From positions 248,001 through 312,000 of the forward strand of contig CAZHLJ010000001.1 in assembly GCA_964533215.1 (NCBI GenBank): DNA of 64,000 nt, in the 5' to 3' direction. The notes under the pieces are model-generated. The model had not been told where the DNA came from. It worked only from the letters and a program-made list of their open reading frames with translations, and did not search any database. Of this stretch, positions 62,510 to 64,000 are shown piece by piece (the stretch's first letter is position 1; every line of letters begins with the position of its first letter). Position numbers and translations under genes: made by a program. The stretch is from Bact-08 sp964533215. Its GTDB lineage: Bacteria > Bacteroidota > Bacteroidia > Bacteroidales > UBA932.

Positions 62510-63958
62510 ATGAGATTAAAAATGAAAAACAGATATTTTATTTTTATTGCGAGTGTTTTACTGTCTGTTACCTCTTGTACAATTGTAGATCATGGTAACT
62601 ATGATTATGTAAATGTTCCGAGACCTGTAGTGACGGGGCTCGAAGATGAATACACTGTTCTGCTTGGAGAGGAACTTCTGGTTAAGCCTACTGTTAAAAT
62701 TGACGGAAAGGCAGATTTCAGTTTCCATTGGAAGGTACTACTTCCGACAGGTTATATTGAATCTGATGGTGAGACTCTTAAGTTTTCTCCTGTATCAGTG
62801 GTTGGGTCATGGAACGCTAAACTGATTTTAACCAATAATGTAAATGGGGCTAAATACATATATCCTTTCATAATACAGACTTCAACGGTTTTCAGCAAGG
62901 GTGTGATGGTTCTCAGTAATGAATCGGGAGTTGCTCAGTTGTCCTTTGTGAAGCCGGATAATACAGTCATGCCTAGAATATACAGGACAATGAATGGAAA
63001 AGATCTTCCAAATGAGCCACAACAGCTTATAGCGGCAAATTTTTGGTGGGGTATGCAATTTTACTGGGTATTATGTGGGCAAGGTGACGATCCGGGAGTC
63101 AAGCTTGATCCTAATACACTAAGTGTAATGAGAACAGTAAGAGGTAATTTCCTTGTGCCTGAGACAGGAGCTGTTAAACTGGGTAATCAGATTCAGCTTG
63201 CAAATGGTTCTGCATTGCTAGGCGTAATGAATGACAAGCTTGCGGCCACATACACTCTTGGATATCCTCTTTCAGATCCGTATGGCATGTGGGGTGACGG
63301 TTATCTGGTAAAGGGTGATGGTACCTACAAGCTTGGCAACTCTTTTATTTATGTGGATTATCAATACATGTTTGGGTATGATGAGTACAATAAGAAATTT
63401 ATAAAATTCGGGACCGATGGAAAATGGGTTGGAGATGGATATGTGGTTCCTGCGCCTGCAGATGGTGGAACACTTGCATTTGACCCGAAAAATGTAGGTA
63501 TGTCCAAAGTGCTTTATATGAGTCTTATTGGATCGACAAACTTTGCTTTCTGTAAAGATGACAAAGGCAATGTAAATGAATTCCAGTTCTTAAGGAAAGA
63601 GGGTGTAAAAGACACAATAGTTCCTGTTGTCAAAAGAGCATTTAAAGGTTCGTCTATTGTAAAGTCAGATTCCAAGTGGCTTTCGTCCGTAACCAATGAA
63701 TTCTATATTTCCTCAGGAGATAAGGTATATCGTTATAACAGGATAACTCAGGATATTGTGCCTCTGACTGCTTCATTCAGTGGTGATCAGATTACAATGA
63801 TAAGGTTTGCCGACCAGAATACTCTTATGGTTGGTGTTCAGAGTGGAAAGATCTATTTTCTGGATATAAGCCTTGGTGTTGATGGTGTGCTGATTCCTTC
63901 AAAAACTATAAACGGTATTCCTGGAGCTCCAGTAGATGCCTATATCAGAACTAATTAA
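62510..63958 (+). CDS. PKD-like family surface lipoprotein
   Basis: A 482-residue lipoprotein (LLSVTSCTIVDHGNYDY); an ATG four codons downstream (MKNRYFIFI) is the likelier start. An N-terminal PKD/Ig-like domain (about 35-125, YTVLLGEELLVKPTVKIDG) is followed by a probable beta-propeller of about 330 residues (repeated GYDEYNKKFIKFGTDGKW-like blades, KVYRYNRITQDIVPL). This composition is that of PKD-like family lipoproteins that accompany DUF4843 in Sus-type loci. It is last in the visible locus and ends 1 base before a perfect palindrome. Confidence 0.87.
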   Translation: MRLKMKNRYFIFIASVLLSVTSCTIVDHGNYDYVNVPRPVVTGLEDEYTVLLGEELLVKPTVKIDGKADFSFHWKVLLPTGYIESDGETLKFSPVSVVGSWNAKLILTNNVNGAKYIYPFIIQTSTVFSKGVMVLSNESGVAQLSFVKPDNTVMPRIYRTMNGKDLPNEPQQLIAANFWWGMQFYWVLCGQGDDPGVKLDPNTLSVMRTVRGNFLVPETGAVKLGNQIQLANGSALLGVMNDKLAATYTLGYPLSDPYGMWGDGYLVKGDGTYKLGNSFIYVDYQYMFGYDEYNKKFIKFGTDGKWVGDGYVVPAPADGGTLAFDPKNVGMSKVLYMSLIGSTNFAFCKDDKGNVNEFQFLRKEGVKDTIVPVVKRAFKGSSIVKSDSKWLSSVTNEFYISSGDKVYRYNRITQDIVPLTASFSGDQITMIRFADQNTLMVGVQSGKIYFLDISLGVDGVLIPSKTINGIPGAPVDAYIRTN

Positions 63959-63959
63959 C

Positions 63960-63992
63960 GTTTGGCACTCCAATTCAATTGGAGTGCCAAAC
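63960..63992. repeat. Perfect 33-base palindrome IR3
   Basis: GTTTGGCACTCCAATT (63960-63975), a central C, and the exact reverse complement (63977-63992). The arm matches the start of the IR1 arm (GTTTGCCACTCCAA) at 13 of 14 bases, although the two are 52 kb apart and follow unrelated genes. It begins 1 base after the stop of the PKD-like gene. The RNA would form a 14-bp or longer hairpin, but no U tract follows. Confidence 0.85.
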
Positions 63993-64000
63993 AAAATTTA

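Noticed and set aside
1..64000. CRISPR arrays, rRNA genes, insertion sequences and prophage genes
   Set aside because: No regularly spaced repeats, rRNA motifs, transposases or phage structural genes were seen in the window.

Overview
The window is a 64 kb chromosomal segment of a member of the Bacteroidota, most likely Bacteroidales. The evidence is a SusC/SusD pair with its ECF sigma/FecR anti-sigma switch, many lipoproteins and TonB-linked barrels, lineage-typical families (a GldE-like CBS protein, DUF4271, DUF2723/GT117, DUF4843, PKD-like lipoproteins, a fused glycine-lipid synthase), and promoters with the Bacteroidota -7 element TAnnTTTG. Several of these are paired with a TTG/TTTG element about 18-22 nt upstream, and few genes have a Shine-Dalgarno. 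No rRNA, CRISPR array, insertion sequence, integrase or phage gene was recognised. Family or genus cannot be fixed from the sequence alone.

Layout. 1-1274: end of a Suf Fe-S assembly operon (sufC end, sufD). 1436-4763: class II ribonucleotide reductase and ispE. 4886-7752 (-): tyrS, rbfA and a LolC/E-type permease. 7837-11747 (+): secreted S37 peptidase, DUF2156 protein, short GldE-like protein, phosphopantetheinyl transferase. 11865-19041 (-): peroxiredoxin, an outer-membrane receptor with its TPR/HTH membrane regulator, groEL and groES. 19178-20319 (+): tadA, a YqaA/DedA-type membrane protein and two tandem tRNA-Gln genes. 20368-24412: two glycosyltransferases, a lipoprotein of the Gfo/Idh/MocA family and an NAGPA-type glycosidase. 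24465-31763: a very large HExxH/propeller/barrel envelope protein, pnuC, uvrC and the fused acyltransferase. 31766-34914 (-): a secreted protein, yidD, rnpA, hemD, DUF4271 and a SUI1/YciH-type factor. 35002-38055: GT117 membrane protein. 38052-41898 (-): rdgB, recO, a GH3-family enzyme and a LuxE-like enzyme. 41965-48869 (+): S41 protease, comF, cdaA, mutS2, a lipoprotein and a PHP phosphatase. 48856-50408: a secreted protein and a COG4324-type aminopeptidase.

The accessory part begins at about 50.4 kb. An AT-rich restriction-modification island (50765-54022) encodes two overlapping cytosine-C5 methyltransferases and a PLD-superfamily endonuclease of the NgoFVII/BfiI type. A Vsr mismatch nicking enzyme follows, with more host-like base composition. 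A short decayed reading frame lies before a polysaccharide/peptide-uptake type locus (54862-63958): ECF sigma, FecR anti-sigma, SusC with STN domain, SusD, a DUF4843 lipoprotein and a PKD-like lipoprotein. The locus may continue past the window edge.

The observations most worth following are four. (1) Phased GTTGCGC repeats lie between the outer-membrane receptor gene and its putative TPR/HTH regulator. (2) A set of long inverted repeats sits just outside gene ends, two of which share their arm sequence 52 kb apart. (3) The RM island pairs two m5C methyltransferases with a PLD nuclease, which suggests an asymmetric target. (4) An overlapping GH3/LuxE gene pair suggests an undescribed acyl-activation pathway. 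I saw nothing that I can call a wholly new defence or biosynthetic system with confidence.
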